Assembly (NCBI RefSeq): GCF_010015445.1
Contig: NC_053116.1
Span: 10,716,085 to 10,780,084 of the forward strand
Origin: Perca fluviatilis
Lineage: Eukaryota > Chordata > Actinopteri > Perciformes > Percidae
Length of the DNA: 64,000 nt
Direction of reading: 5' to 3'
Shown: piece after piece, positions 35,546 through 48,837 of the stretch
How positions within the stretch are numbered: position 1 is the stretch's first letter
How the letters are laid out: each line of letters begins with the position of its first letter
Position numbers and translations under genes: made by a program
The notes under the pieces: model-generated
Databases searched by the model: none
The model's input: the letters and a program-made list of their open reading frames with translations, nothing else
Told to the model about the DNA's origin: nothing

Positions 35546-37795
35546 AAGTATAGATGAGGCACTCAAAAAAGTTTGGACATTTTGAAAAGCCAGAGAATGG
35601 CCTTTTCACTGATGTATTGTTCACACTGGAAGCCATCGAAAAGAAGGTGCGTGAAAAGCCAACTGTGCGTGCCAAAGCATGGGGCTTTAAAGAGGGCCTT
35701 CTCAAATATGAAACCGTGTTATCTGCACAGATACTCCTCCGAATATTTGACCAAACTAGCCTACTCCATTCTCCAAGTACCTCCAGACAGAAGGGATGGA
35801 CATCCTCTCTGCCCATCGAATGGTACCGATTGACACACAAGAGAGCCTCAAACGCATAGCAAGGGATTTCGCAAGTGTGAAGGCAGCGGCGGACACGTTT
35901 GTGAAATGGACAAATGCAAATATTGAAGAAAGGGAGGGAGGAAGGAACAGACATTGAGGTAGAGACCACATTGCCTCAGAAAAAGGCAAAGAAAACAAAA
36001 AAGCACGGCTGGAGAGATGGCTCAAGATGAGCCTCTAGGTGATGCCGAGAGAGCGTACGAGGTCAGCGTAACACCACTCGATTCTTGATACAGCTGTTGA
36101 GCCCACTCACAGAAGATTTCTGGCACGTGGCACTCTTTTTGCAGATTTGGCCTGGCTGGACCCCAGGGACTTTCAGCAGATCAGGGCCACTTCTCTTCCC
36201 AGTCAGGCACTTCAAGACCTAAGTAAATGCCTCATCAAATTTGACAGCACAGCTACAGTGGACAATCTGCGGTCAGAACTACAAAGTTTAGCAGGACAAT
36301 GGGACAGGCTCAATGCATCACAGTAAGACCAGGGGCCTCATTTATAAAACCTTTTACACAAGGAAAAGTTGCGTGAAGCAGGGTGAAATTTGTCGTCGCA
36401 ACATTCCTCGCAATAGTCGGGATTAATAAAGAATTTCCATGCTTAAAAATGTTCCCAGTTTTCCGCAAACTTTTGACCACACATTTGATCATGCGTAATG
36501 CTCCCAAGGATTTGTAGACTGCGTTTTAGTGAACTCCGATGGTATGCCCGTTTTCCGAACCTAACCCAGTTTTTATTTTCCTGAACCCAACAATTCCTTT
36601 TTTTTCTAAACCGACCCAGAGCCGGTCGCGGCGCCCGGCGAGGGGCTGCCAGCAACGGGGGAGAGGCAGGGGCTCCTCCCACACCGTGCAGCCGAGGAAA
36701 TGCGCTTTTCCTCCGCTGCTCTCCCCTGCCTCTCCGCGGGAAATGCGTTGTTTGTTTGATGTGTGTCTGTGCGTCTTTATGTGGTCGTGTCTGATTGTAG
36801 GTGTCTGTGTGTGGGAATGTTGTCTTTCTGCACCTGCTATTCCCACACAGTTACCATACAAGTTACCAAATTGTCACATTTCAAGCACTTTCACCTGTTT
36901 TGCACCAATAATGATCCGAAATCTTGTTTCTATTTTTTACCTTTTTAATGACTGAATTTCCTTTCTCACAAAAAACGAAAATGATCATATGATCATAAAT
37001 GTCATCTCACAGGGGTAAATGGCAAATATGACCCATAAATTATGTATATCATTGGTAATTGAGATAAATCTGTTAAGTATTAAGGCTGTGTAACAACAAT
37101 ATGAACACTACACAAGGGTTACGGCTTCCAAACAGGATTTTGTTTCGACGTTCTACCTCTGGAGCACATCGATCTCACAATCACTGAATCGTGTTTTTTC
37201 CCTATTTTTCCGTTTCGTGATTGGTGATCAAGGGCTCCTTTCAAGGCTGGAATATTCACTGATTGATTAACATGGACCTTATTAGGACAAATATGGGACG
37301 ACCCTGGGAGGAGCGTGAGGCTCGTGCACGACCGCATAAGGTAACGCACGTCTAAATCGTCGAAATCTTTCAGAATAGAATCTACGCACAGTTTTATAAA
37401 TGAGGCCCCTGAACAGTGGAGGATGTAGGCCTATCCGACAGGACAGGAAGAGGAGACTGACATTGTGCATAAAAGCTGTGCCTCCTGCAAAAATTGCCCA
37501 CTGTGCTGCTATGAAATACTCAGGCGGTTCAACATCTTGTCAGGTGCTTATCATCTTCTTGGGCTTGCATATAAGTCCCTGCTTACCCTTTCCCTGACTC
37601 AGGTGGAGCTGTGAAAGAACGTTCTCAACACTCAAATTCATCAAAAGCAGACTTGGGAGCACTTTGTCAGCAAACAAACTGGAGGCATTTATGATGATGG
37701 CCACTGAAAAAGACATTCCCATGGCATTGGATTCAGACGTAGTCATTGATAGGGTCGCTGAGAAGAGTGAATTATTGAGAAAGCTGCTCTTGTAG
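35545..37795 (+). pseudogene. hAT-superfamily transposase-like gene, broken and split by another element
   Basis: Fragments in shifting frames: KFGHFEKPENGLFTDVLF and KPTVRAKAWGFKEGLL (35554-35700), LSAHRMVP..TQESLKRIARDF (about 35800-35870) and LTEDFWHVALFADLAWLDP (about 36100-36170). After a 1.1-kb insertion there is a C-terminal dimerisation-like block CERTFSTLKFIKSRLG..LSANKLEAFMMM (about 37610-37700). This last block is the hallmark of hAT transposases and hAT-derived host proteins. Multiple frame changes make it non-functional here. A specific family was not determined. Confidence 0.72.
36333..37410. mobile_element. TIR element (GGGCCTCATTTATAAA tips) inside the hAT-like pseudogene
   Basis: Tips GGGGCCTCATTTATAAAAC (from 36333) and GTTTTATAAATGAGGCCCC (to 37410) are perfect inverse matches. 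The coding-like sequence on each side belongs to one pseudogene. It shares the GGGCCTCATT tip with the element at 45129-47969. Superfamily not settled. Confidence 0.82.
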
Positions 37796-38399
37796 CTTAA
37801 TAAGGTAAGATGTTTTTGAAATGATTATGAAAATAGTCATTGCAATGTAGCAGCTGTCTTGTGTTTTCTTTCAGCCTGAGCCTCTCCCTCCCTCTCGGGC
37901 AGGATTCACTCGTGACTTATTGAAGGAGTTCAGTGTTTCCCACAGATTAGGAAGCAACTTGTGGGTGGGTGTCGCCCCGAGTCAAGGGGGGGGGGGGTGC
38001 ATCAAAAACATATAGTGTTTTGACCTCGACAACCCAACTGCATTTTACCGCAAACTTGCAACTAGTTAACTTTCTAAAGCGGGCGCAATCGCTTGTTTGC
38101 TAAGAGTCGGGTCGGTGATTGTGAACGTGTGATTGTGTAAAGGTGTTCACGAGATAGATACCAACCTTTCATGAACTTGTGAATTTCACCAGCCGTCTTC
38201 GCTCCTTGATGGAAACAGACGCTGAGTGCACGGTGGGATCGATGGTGTTTTAAACCTCCAACGTTATGGCGAGTGGCTAGCGCCACAGATAACCTACCGA
38301 AGGAGACAGTCGTGTGACTCTAACATGTGGATTGACTACACTGTCGCCAGTGTACATCGTAGTTGATAAGTACGCCGCCACGCCTAAGCGTCGTTGCCA

Positions 38400-40881
38400 G
38401 ACGTCCCCCCCCCCGGCAAAAAAATTGTATTGAGTGAATTCAAGTTAATCAATATACAGTAAGCCTATGTTTAAATGTATTTCAATTCATTCAATACATG
38501 TTCCAGGCCCTTTAGCCATTATACATGTTGCTCTAAAAGTACTGACAGTATAAAAATAATACGATAAATTAAATTGTAGTATCTCATCAGCTTATGTGAC
38601 CTGCACTGTTGGAAGAATGCATTGTAACTCTAACATTGATTGAACATTGGCACCATCTACTGGATCATTTACACTAATTGCCTTACTAACTGTTTATTAA
38701 GCTTGATAGATCTGTTTACATGTAACTTTATGTACGTATGTGTATATGTATGCATGTATATGTAACCCACTCCCTCTGTGCGTCTGCCGCCTGGAGGTAC
38801 GCCTCGGCACTGCTGCGATACTCTGCGTTGTGTTGTGTTAGATGTTAGGGGTTAGATGTTTAAGTGCAGAGAGAAGGAGGCACGGGACGCTGGGTTGAAG
38901 ATTGAGACCATCAGGATTTATTGTCGCAGAGAAGGCTGGTTTCATCATCCCCTTAACGTAGGACATAGTTTTTTTTCCAGTTAGAAATAAATCCACAAAA
39001 CAAACAAGCTAAATAAATAACAGTGTAAAATAAATAGTTCTGCGAAGCTAAATTAAATATAGCACTCTAACAAGTAGGTTTGCCACATAAAACTGAATTA
39101 TTAAATAAACCACCAAGTCATCTCAAATGCAGATTCATCCCTCAGCTAACGTTAGCCCACCGGCTAGCCACAATAGTTTAACCCCAACTCAATTTGTACA
39201 CTAGTGAATACAAACGAATTTGCAGTACTTGACCCTACAAACGGTAACTCCATACTTAAATAAGCAACATGTGAACAAATGGGCTGAGTGGGTGGTTATC
39301 AATGTACATATTTACACTTTTATAGTATACGCCACCGATTAAGCTGCTTACCTTAATGTAGGACATACAGTTTTTAACAAACATGGAGGCCTACACAAAT
39401 CAAGTGTAATATGGCGTCTCGTAATGTACAGAGTCCATAGCAACCAGTTTGTGTGTTGAATGTTACCCAGAGTGCCTTGCTGAATGGTCTCAATATTATA
39501 TTATTTTATTTCATGTGAATACCAGTTTACTAGAGGAGTAACTTAGTATTTGAAGTAATGCAGTAATGCAGGAAGTGTGCATTTAGTTTCCATGCTTATT
39601 GTGTTTCCACAACAACGTTAGTGAGTTAATCAACTGAAATGGCCCCCACACCATAACAGAGGAGTGATGCGTCAGATGACAATGCAGAGGTTTAATCACA
39701 TAAGTCAGTGCTGTAAAAAATAATGGTAGTCTGTGTATCTTTGCCAAGTGCAAACCAGTGCATAAGGTATTGTTAAATTGTTTGGGGAGGGGTGTTCCTT
39801 TTTTCCAAACTGTTTTAGAGACTCATAGAAAAATTATTACTGGCGAGGAGAGGATCATGTCTATTTTGACAGAAGGTCCCAAAATTCTTCTAGTGGCCCC
39901 TGAAATAAATAACAAACAGTCCCTAAGTTCTTTATTTATTAAGTACCTTTGCAGATACCCTCATTTAAAAAAAACAAAAATCAGAGGCACAACGTTCTCA
40001 CTGTGTGGGCTGGCTCTCTGTTCTTTATCTAGTTGGCAATAACCCTAGCAAAGCTAAGACCAGCCAAATCACTGACTTATTTACTCTGTAATGGGTAAAT
40101 GTCACTCAAGCACCATCATATTTTTTTCAACGTTAGGAGAATACCCTTAATAGTTGATTTGTTTGTATTTTTTGAATTGACGTTCATTTTGGGTAACAAG
40201 TGAACGCAACTATCACTCAGGCTCCCCAGCTATATAAGCTGTTATTTTTATGATTTTGATCATACATCTCATGACTATACCTTCGTTAAGGTCCTAAGGC
40301 GTAAGACAGTTGATGATTGTTGTTGATTTTGGTTCAATATGCCAAATTGCTATTTTGCTACGCATAGACAGTTAAAGAAGGATTAATGTTCTTTCGGATC
40401 TAGCTAGGAAGCAAAGGACGCCAAGACCCGCCCTACGGGGGTCGTTAGGATAGTCGATTGGTTAGGGGATAGGACCTGAACAAATGGGGTTACGTTACCT
40501 TGGACGCCTGGCCAATAGTAGTGATTGAAGGGCGGGTCTCGGCGTGGCCATAGCAGACCGGAAACAAAACAGACACACGCTGCAGCCGGAGCCGCACACT
40601 CTTGTTTGGGCTATAGCTTGCGAGCCGTGTAGCTAGCTAGCTAGTAGGCTCGTCACGGCGATTGGCTTCAGAGAGAGTAGTGACTCTACAGTCAGGGAGA
40701 GAAACAAAGTGTCTCCCCTGTTCTTTCTGACCACGGTGGGAAACCTGCAGCAGGGAAAGTTAACCCTCTCCTTGATTTTACGTTGGTTATGGAGATGGAG
40801 AACCAGGAAATGAGTCGGGGAAACCATAGTTGCTATGACGACCAGCCACGCTCGCCTCAGCAATGGAAAATGGAGGTAACA
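38400..40881. other. Repeat interior, nothing recognised
   Basis: No domain, RNA gene or clear TIR pair was identified. Short open frames such as 39758-40042 show no known motif. Confidence 0.45.
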
Positions 40882-41222
40882 CAGGGCTCCAGACTGCGAC
40901 CAAATGGTCTGCAGTTTTGTTGAAGTCACGGCGATGCAGATAAAGTGGTTTCAAGTGTGGTTACAGTTTTTCATAACTTCATGCAGACAGCGTTTGCTGC
41001 GATATGATATTAATGGCGAGCCGAATTTGAATGAGCACATTGTAATTTCTGCATCTATTATCAAAATATTTATTAGTAATACAGTGGAAATTAGTATGAA
41101 TGTGAATATTTGGTTATTAGGTTGATTTACGGTGTGTGCCCCTAAATTTTCTGGTTGTGCCCCTAAAATTTTCAGTTTGGGGCCACTGTGCTCCTAGTGA
41201 AAAAAGTTAGTCTGGAGCCCCG
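40882..41222. mobile_element. hAT-like non-autonomous element (CAGGGCTCCAGACT tips), short form
   Basis: Same tips as 12242-13114 (last tip reads GTCTGGAGCCCCG, one mismatch) with a large internal deletion. Inner blocks 'gcgtttgctgcgatatgata' and 'gatttacggtgtgtgcccct' are shared. Confidence 0.85.
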
Positions 41223-41520
41223 TAACAGTGTTACATTATGTGACAGATTATTAGTTCCAAGTGAGAATGTTAGAGTGAAATTGAACACTACGTATATGCC
41301 AATGTTGTTTTCAATAAAAAAAAACATTTGCACAAAGCAAGCCGATCCACTTTTCCATGTTGATAAGAGCATTAAAATGAAAAAATATAATGGGACAAAA
41401 AGAAATCAAGGGACATTTAGAATAGATAAAAATGTGAGATTAATTGTGATTAATCGTGAGTTAACTATGACATTAATGCGATTTAATCGCGATTAAATAT
41501 TTTAATCGGTTGACAGCACT
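41223..41520 (-). repeat. DNA-element end with 'attaatcgcgattaa' motifs
   Basis: Palindromic 'gatttaatcgcgattaaata' and 'aatcggttgacagcac' motifs near 41470-41518 are a common fish dispersed-repeat end. The partner end is not identified. Confidence 0.5.
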
Positions 41521-42023
41521 AAAAAGAACACTAACAAAATGTGAATCTAAGCAATGACAATATACTGTACTCTAGTACTCAATATTAGGGGAAAAGTCAC
41601 ACTGACGACGTACATAGTTCAGACGTCTGTAGATAGTGAAGGCGTGTGTTTCGCACTTTTGTAAGGCGACGTACTTCGTTTAGACGTCTTTAGTAGGTGT
41701 AAATTTGATGGGAATTCTAACATACGCCATCGCCACGTCGCCGCCGGAAAATGTTTCTAACATGCACTCGCCGCCTAGTCGCCACTGGTCTCTCGTCTGC
41801 AATCCCTATTAAATCAATTCAAAATTCCACACGGTTTGGCGACGACGGGGAGGGTAGCCTATCTCCTTCTCCTGGTTATCCTTTGAATGACACAATCCAC
41901 TCGCCATACAACGTCGCCTTACAGGCACTAACCCTCACCGTAACTTTAAACATAACCATTGCCGCGGTGCCTGGAAGGTGACGTTGGGGGCTTAAAATAA
42001 AACCAACACTGCACACTGGGAGG

Positions 42024-42217
<194 letters not shown>

Positions 42218-42490
42218 CACACAAGTGACAGAGAGACGGAGGAGAGCAGGGAAAGGAAATGCAGAAGAACGTATTTTAAATAGCGTTTTAAAAAAAATTG
42301 ACAACTAAACGCAATGTGCGGCGGCCGGTGTGGATAGTGAGGCGCACCGCCACACAATAGTCTATGTGTGGGAAACACTGGAGTTCACCTTCGTTTTTTA
42401 CTCTGTGAGTTTACAGTAATTCAGTGTTACCTTTATCGTTACGTTTATACACTGCTACTTTATCAATCACTGATCAATCTTTTACCATCC

Positions 42491-42608
<118 letters not shown>

Positions 42609-43120
42609 GACAGACAATGTGTACTTTCCTGATTTTTTTAAAGGATTTATCTAAGGAGTTCACCTTCATCTTTTTGATTGGGTAAGTTTACAATTTATTC
42701 AACACTACTTTGTCCGCAAAACAGTGGTAACCTGAGCAATAATTTTTCATTTCTATTTTTTCTCTCTCCCTTCTCTTTCTCCCTCAAACACACAGGCACA
42801 CAACAGATGGATGCTATTGCTTGTTTTAAGATTCATGGGGAGTATACTGTTTTATTGTATTAATAAATGGCGCTTTTTTGAAGTATTTATTGTCAACTCT
42901 CACCGATTTGTGCTTACTCATTACATGGCGTTTTAAGGAGTAGGAGTTGGTATACATATTCAGGGGAGCACAAGGACGGGTGGTATTTGTGATTTTATGT
43001 GGTGGGCCTGTCTGGGACGATTTTTGGTCCCAGTCCGTCCCTGGCAGTTAAACAATTTAACTTGTAGGCTAGATTTACTCAAGTAGCCTACTGCACACTA
43101 CTTCAGTTATAAGGTATATA

Positions 43121-43460
43121 TAGCCTACTTTTCTTAAATATATTCATTTCATGCTACTTTGGACTTCTATTCTATAGGTGAAGTGATCCATGTTTTTTCC
43201 CATCAATATTCAATTTCCATGGTTAGGGTTAACAAAATGTGGTAAAGTTGGTGCATCACTGATTACCGATATGGCCACACCTGTTTCCGACAAGAAGCTG
43301 CTGCCGTCAGGAACAGCCCACATTCACCATTGTGGATTAGCAGCAGCCAGTGACTCTTCGCATTTAGTTGGGTAAGTCAAAACACTGTTCCTATGCTTGA
43401 ACAAACTAACGGTTACACCGCAGAAACAAACCGAAAACAAAACGGCGTTACCATTTGAAC
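43121..43460 (+). promoter_or_regulatory. Copy B conserved upstream block; putative non-coding first exon
   Basis: Copy of 3538-3905. Keeps the donor-like GG|GTAAGTC (GT at 43372-43373). Conservation here matches that of the rest of the duplicated unit, so it marks the left limit of the duplication. The exon role is inference. Confidence 0.4.
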
Positions 43461-43471
43461 TTGATTAAAAC

Positions 43472-44925
43472 CATAGGCGCCGATTTATGTTTTCCTCCAT
43501 GGGTGCTCACGGGCGCGCGCCCTTAAAAAAATAAAGAAAAGTAGTCAAAAAATGTTTGCATTTCAGAGAACACACCTATTAACTATAAAGCTGTAAAGTA
43601 GGTGGACTTTCAACTCAGGACAGCGCCACTTCTCACAAATAGGCTACAGATAGGATTGGAGATGAAAAGTTTAACTGACGCGTAACTGCGATCAGCTTTG
43701 TGGGAAATTAAGACTCGTTCAGTAGCCTGGTGCGCGGTCTCCTCGTGACAGCCTACCTACCATGTAGCAACATTCACTTCTCTAACATTTAACTTAACAT
43801 AACTACCACGATAACATGACGTGTATTTGTATGTTCAATTTTATTTATAGTATCAAATCATAACAGAGTTATCTCGAGACAGATTTGAGCAACCTGATAA
43901 TAAGGAATTGCAGTAGTCTAGTCTAGAAGAAACGAATGCATGGACTAGTTTTTCAGCATCGTTTTGAGACAGGATATTCCTAATTTTGGCAATGTTACGA
44001 AGATGGAAAAAGGCTTTTCTTGAGGTTTGTTTTAAGTGGGCGTTGAAGGATATATCCTGATCAAAAATAACTCCTAAATTTCTGACAGTAGTGCTGGAGG
44101 CCAGGGCAATACCATCCAGAGTAGCTATATCTTTAGATAATGAAGTTCGGAGGTGCCTTGCTCCCATCACAATAACTTCAGTTTTGTTTGAGTTTAACAT
44201 CAGGAAATTGTGGGTCGTCCAGGATTTTATATCTTTAATACACGCTTGAAGTTTAGCTAACTGCCCACTTTCGTCAGGCTTAATTGACAGATATAATTGG
44301 GTGTCGTCTGCGTAACAGTGAAAGTTAATTGAGTGTTTCCTAATAATATTACCTAGAGGAAGCATATATAAGGAAAATAGAATTGGTCCAAGCACTGAGC
44401 CTTGAGGAACGCCATGGCTAACTTTAGGGTGGGTTTATCGTTAATGTTAACAAATTGGGATCGCTCAGAGAAAATGTACTTCCCCATCGATAATGTGTAA
44501 ATTGCCATGAACACAATCATCTAAGATGCACCAGAAACAAGGCTTGGTTAATAACTCAAACTTGCCGAGAACCAAGACACCGCTTGGTTACATTAGACTC
44601 GAGCGGGCCGGCCGGTTGCACGGTTACATTCGGTCTCGTTCAGTAGCCTGGTGCGCGATCTAGGTAGCTCATTTCCTGGTTGATTCCACCACTCCAGTGG
44701 AGGTGCTAATGAGCTAGATTACTATACACACAGTACCAGAAGAATACCAGCTACACACAACGGCACGAATGAAGTAAAAGAAAAAAACAGGAGTTAGTCT
44801 GTTCATTGACGTATGGCACTCGAGTCTCCCGGTTCAGTGACACAAGTCGGGTTAATTAACCAGCTCTTCGGTCACTTCGTCAACACTATCAGTATTTTCG
44901 AGCACCCACGGTATCGGTGCCTATG
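43472..44925. mobile_element. hAT-like element in copy B upstream region, with an L2 fragment inside
   Basis: Tips CATAGGCGCCGAT and ATCGGTGCCTATG. Flanks ATTAAAAC (43464-43471) and ACTAAAAC (44926-44933) form an 8-bp duplication with one mismatch. Copy A has an uninterrupted 'gactaaaacaatat' here, so the insertion is private to copy B. Confidence 0.85.
43835..44460 (-). pseudogene. L2 LINE reverse transcriptase fragment (minus strand)
   Basis: Translation of 44395-43853 gives [18 protein letters not shown] (catalytic YADD), [23 protein letters not shown] and [14 protein letters not shown], the palm-to-thumb part of L2 reverse transcriptase. It is cut at both ends and lies inside the hAT-like element above. 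Confidence 0.88.
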
Positions 44926-45883
44926 ACTAAAACAATATATTATTATTTGTTGATGTTACGTTAGCTAGCTAACTGATAGCTAATAGCTAATGTTAGCTAA
45001 ACCAAACCTGGGTTAACAGAAACTGTTGCGGTTTCATGGATTTCATAATGTACTGAGAATGAGCTAAATTCAACACTCGGCTGAACACAATTTAACGCAT
45101 TTCCCCACCCTGAGTATCTACTGGTATTGGGCCTCATTCACCAATATCTTCCTAAGTTTTCTCTTAAAGATGTTCTTAAGTAAGTTCCTAAGAAAAGTTT
45201 ACGTTGGATTCATGACGTGTGTGGTATCTGAGAACTTTTAAGTTTAAATTCTGTTATAAAGCTCAAATGTGCGGAGTCATCATGAGCACTGTTTTAGGGA
45301 AGTAGGTTTAATGATTTACCTCTCAGTGGCGTGATTTTTGAAGAGGATGTTCTGTATGGTGCGCTGTGATTGGTGGCTGAGTGAGTTCAATGACTTTATG
45401 TGTAGTGATGGAGCCCCTCAAATGGACTCTGACCTTTACTTTACCAACTCACCTCTGTTTATGTTATCTAAACATATCCCTTATAACCCTGTTCTCGATG
45501 CAGCAAGACAGAGTGTGTCCATCGGCTGTGTACTCTCTGGGCTCTGCAGGGCTTGTAATTGGTGCTGAAAACGTGATGTGATACATTTTTATATACAATC
45601 ACGACAGCGTCAGCAAATTTCTCTTCAGACACATCATCACATCATTGCTACTTAAAGATACCACACGTGTTCTCAAACAGCAGAATTGTTCGCAGGTGTG
45701 ATCTTAGGATTGATGAATCCCACGTCTTCGTAATTGAAAGCACGTGCCAGTTGTTCTTAATTAGCATAAGAAAACGCCCCGCAAATTCCCATATAAGGAC
45801 ATGACCCTTCCTGTGCACCTCCTGGGAAGCAGGAGACTGCGTTCAAGAGATGGTTGTCGGAGTCACAGATGACTTGTACATTG

Positions 45884-46526
45884 CAGTGGTGGAGGAAGTA
45901 CTGAATGTCAGTAGCCTACTTAAGCAAAAGTACAAATAACCAGAGACATTTTTACTTTAGTAAAAGTAGAAGATGTCCACAGATATCTCGATATGAGACT
46001 AGATATCGTCTTAGATTTTGGATATCGTAATATGTTAAGTGTTGTCTTTTCCTGGTTTTAAAGGCTGCATTACAGTAAAGTGATGTCATTTTCTGAACTT
46101 ACCAGACTGTTTTAGCTGTTCTATTATTTGCCTTCACCCACTAAGTCATTAAATCATTTCTGGTGATTATTTATCAAAAATCTCATTGTGTAAATAACAT
46201 TTAGTTAAAGCACCAATAGTCAACCATACAATATTGTCGCAATATCGACATCAAGGTATTTGGTCAAGAATATCGTGATATTTGATTTTCTCCATATTGC
46301 CCAGCCCTATATGAACGCATCTTATGCTGCCTGGCGGAGGAGTAAACGACGCTGTGGAGAGAAGGTCAAGGTCATGGTCAAATTTATTTATAGAGCACAT
46401 TTACAAGCGGTCATTACTGCCCCAAAGTGCTGTACAGATACTAATAACGGTAACAACATAAAAAACATGCTAATTAGCCATGAAGAAAAAAATAAAAACC
46501 CACTGAAAACATAATAAACCAAACAC

Positions 46527-46559
<33 letters not shown>

Positions 46560-47586
46560 TAAAACATATGTAAACATGATTACAAACAATATTAACAATG
46601 TCACAGCTCAGCTTGTGTTAAAAGCCATTTCAAAAAGATGAGTTTTTAAAAGTGATTTAAATGACTCAATAGAGCTAGCTGCTTTAATATTGAGGGGGAG
46701 AGCATTCCAGAGCTTAGGACTTGCAACTGAAAAAGCTCTGTCCCCTCTGGTTTTCAGTCTGGATCTAGGACAGTCCAAAAGAAGCTGGTCATTTGACCTA
46801 AGTGCTCTGACTGGGGTATGTAAAATCAACATATCAGCTAAATAAGAAGGTGCCAATCCATTTAAAGATTTAAAACAAATAAAATCTTAAAATGGATTCT
46901 GAGAGCGACAGGCAACCAGTGGAGAGACCATAGTACTGGGGTAATGTGGTCATAGCGCTTTTTCCCTGTCAGCAGGCGTGCAGCTGCATTTTGAACTAAT
47001 TGCAATCGGCGAACAGAAGACTGGTCAAGGCCATAGTATAAAGAGCTGCAGTAGTCCAGGCGATTTGTAATCAGGGCATGTACAACTTTTTCCAGTTGAC
47101 TTTGGGGTAGGTACAATTTCACCTTCCCAAGAAGTCTAAGCTGAAAGAGAAATAGATGACTAAATAGAACTATGATTTAAAAACAGGAATAATAAAAAAC
47201 AAACATTTTCATTTTCACTTTTACTGGAGGCTGTATTACCGAGGTTCAGCGGAGCTGCGCCCGGGCTCTGGAGCACCGTAGCCGGCTTGGAAGCCGATGA
47301 AAGAACGGCGGTGCCCCATATATATCTACGGCAACCAAACTTCACTGGTGAGACAAACGTGTGACGGTCAGGAAGACATTTTGGCAGGGGGCAAAACTGA
47401 TCAGAAAATGTAACGAAACGTTGTAGAAATGTAGTGGAGTAGAAAGTATAGATAATTGCTGCAAATGTAACAAAGTAAAAGTCAAAAGTATGCACTATTG
47501 ATTCTACTTAAGTAAAGTACAGATACGTGAAAAATTTACCTAAGTACAGTAACGAAGAATTTGTACTTTGTTACATTCCACCACTG
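45884..47586. mobile_element. Tol2-like hAT element nested inside the TIR element
   Basis: Tip CAGTGGTGGAGGAAGTAC (45884) and inverse TTCCACCACTG ending 47586, with 'aagtaaaagta' motifs at both ends. The two flanks do not give a clean 8-bp duplication. Confidence 0.7.
46378..47122 (-). pseudogene. L2 LINE 3' end fragment (minus strand)
   Basis: Minus-strand fragments VHALITNRLDYCSSLYYGL, LQLVQNAAARLLTGKKRYDH and ITPVLWSLHWLPVALRI (47122-46862), then MAPSYLADML and RAFSVASPKLWNALPLNI (46856-46608), the C-terminal end of L2 ORF2. A frame break near 46860 and the L2 3' tail at 46378-46440 are visible. An (AAT)n tract lies at 46528-46558. Confidence 0.88.
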
Positions 47587-47995
47587 CATTTTGGCCATAT
47601 AAATAGCGCGATCAATCACCAAATAACGCAGGATTTAATCAGTTTAATTGCTGATGTAAATTGCAGTGTTAAAGTTTCTTTGCATACTATGATTTTTTTT
47701 TCAACAAATGATCAGAAATACATTACAGTACAATACTATCATTGTAAACGACTGTAGAATTAAATAAAACGGAGTAACCAATTATTTGGAGCAACTTGTC
47801 ATCACTCAAATGTGCGTAAGAGTGCTCTTGAGTGTTCGTAGATTTTGTTCTTAGCTAAGAACAAATCCAAGATAGGGAAACATTAGTGAATGTCAGAATC
47901 TTCGTAAAAAGTGCGTAAGAAGGGTTTAAGAACAAATTTTTTCGTAAGAACGGTTGGTGAATGAGGCCCATTGTCGTTATAGATCTATTAATATA

Positions 47996-48363
47996 GCTAC
48001 ACTACCGGTCAAAAGTTTAGGGTCACTTAGAAATTTCCTTTCCACTCCATTACTGACAGAATACCAGCAGAATACCAGTTCTCGACTGTTCGGCTGATCT
48101 TTAATGCAATATCTATATTGCCCATTATCAGCATCCATTCATCCAATGTTCCAAAGGCACATTCTGTTTACTAATCTGATATCATTTTAAAAGGCTAACT
48201 GAGAAAACATTGGAGAACCCTTTTGCAATTATGTAAACACATAACGTAATCTGAAAACTGCTGCCCTGGTTAAAAAAAACAATGCAACTGATCTCAGCTG
48301 GTATTCTGTCTATAATGGAGTGGAATGGAAATTTCTAAGTGACCAAACTTTTGACCGGTAGCG
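47996..48363. mobile_element. Tc1/mariner MITE, private to copy B
   Basis: Inverted tips with CTACCGGTCAAAAGTTT at both ends, 368 bp, flanked by TA (47994-47995 and 48364-48365). Copy A at about 14320 has the uninterrupted 'ttaatatatagatat'. Confidence 0.9.
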
Positions 48364-48365
48364 TA

Positions 48366-48837
48366 TAGATATATGAATGGAAGTTCCGTTAGTTTAACCG
48401 TGATGCGTTACCGCCCACAGTCTGTTTTAATGAAGGAAGTTGTAGGCAGCAACATATGCCATGAAGCGTTGTTGTATTTTTTATTGTTCTCATTATTGTT
48501 TATTGATGTTTTACGGGCTGACATGTTACTGATATTGGAATATTTGTACTTCTCTTTGTAAAACATATGCCAAATTTACCAGGCGAACCTGTCGCTACAG
48601 ACAAGATGTGAAATAGCTCGGTAAGATTAGGCACATAAACAGTTCCACGCTAGTTAGTTAATATTGATATAGTTTGAATGGGGTTTGGCGTGTTGTTTTC
48701 TTAGGCAGCTAAGGACAAGACTAAGCATATTTTACTAACAAAGATCGAATTTGAACCAGTATATATACATTATTTGAGACTGAATATTTGTTGCTCTGCT
48801 TGAATGGAATCATCGCGAGTATGAACCGTATCAACTA
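48366..48837 (+). promoter_or_regulatory. Copy B conserved region before the start-codon exon
   Basis: Matches 14330-14790 of copy A with small differences, including 'gtatatatacattatttgag'. It is separated from the signal-peptide exon by a 1.1-kb insertion. Confidence 0.45.

Larger units (their letters stand above)
45129..47969. mobile_element. TIR element (GGGCCTCATTCACCAA tips) private to copy B
   Basis: Tips GGGCCTCATTCACCAA and TTGGTGAATGAGGCCC, 2.8 kb apart, flanked by ATT on both sides (45126-45128 and 47970-47972). Copy A at about 14297 has a single uninterrupted ATT, giving a filled/empty pair. Holds a hAT-like element, which in turn holds an L2 fragment. Class not certain; a 3-bp duplication would suit PIF/Harbinger-like elements. 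Confidence 0.85.

Noticed and set aside
36539..36955. 138-codon open frame
   Set aside because: Lies inside the TIR element at 36333-37410 with no known domain; low-complexity Cys-rich translation.
39758..40042. 94-codon open frame
   Set aside because: No recognisable motif, no conserved copy, and it sits inside a repeat-derived region.
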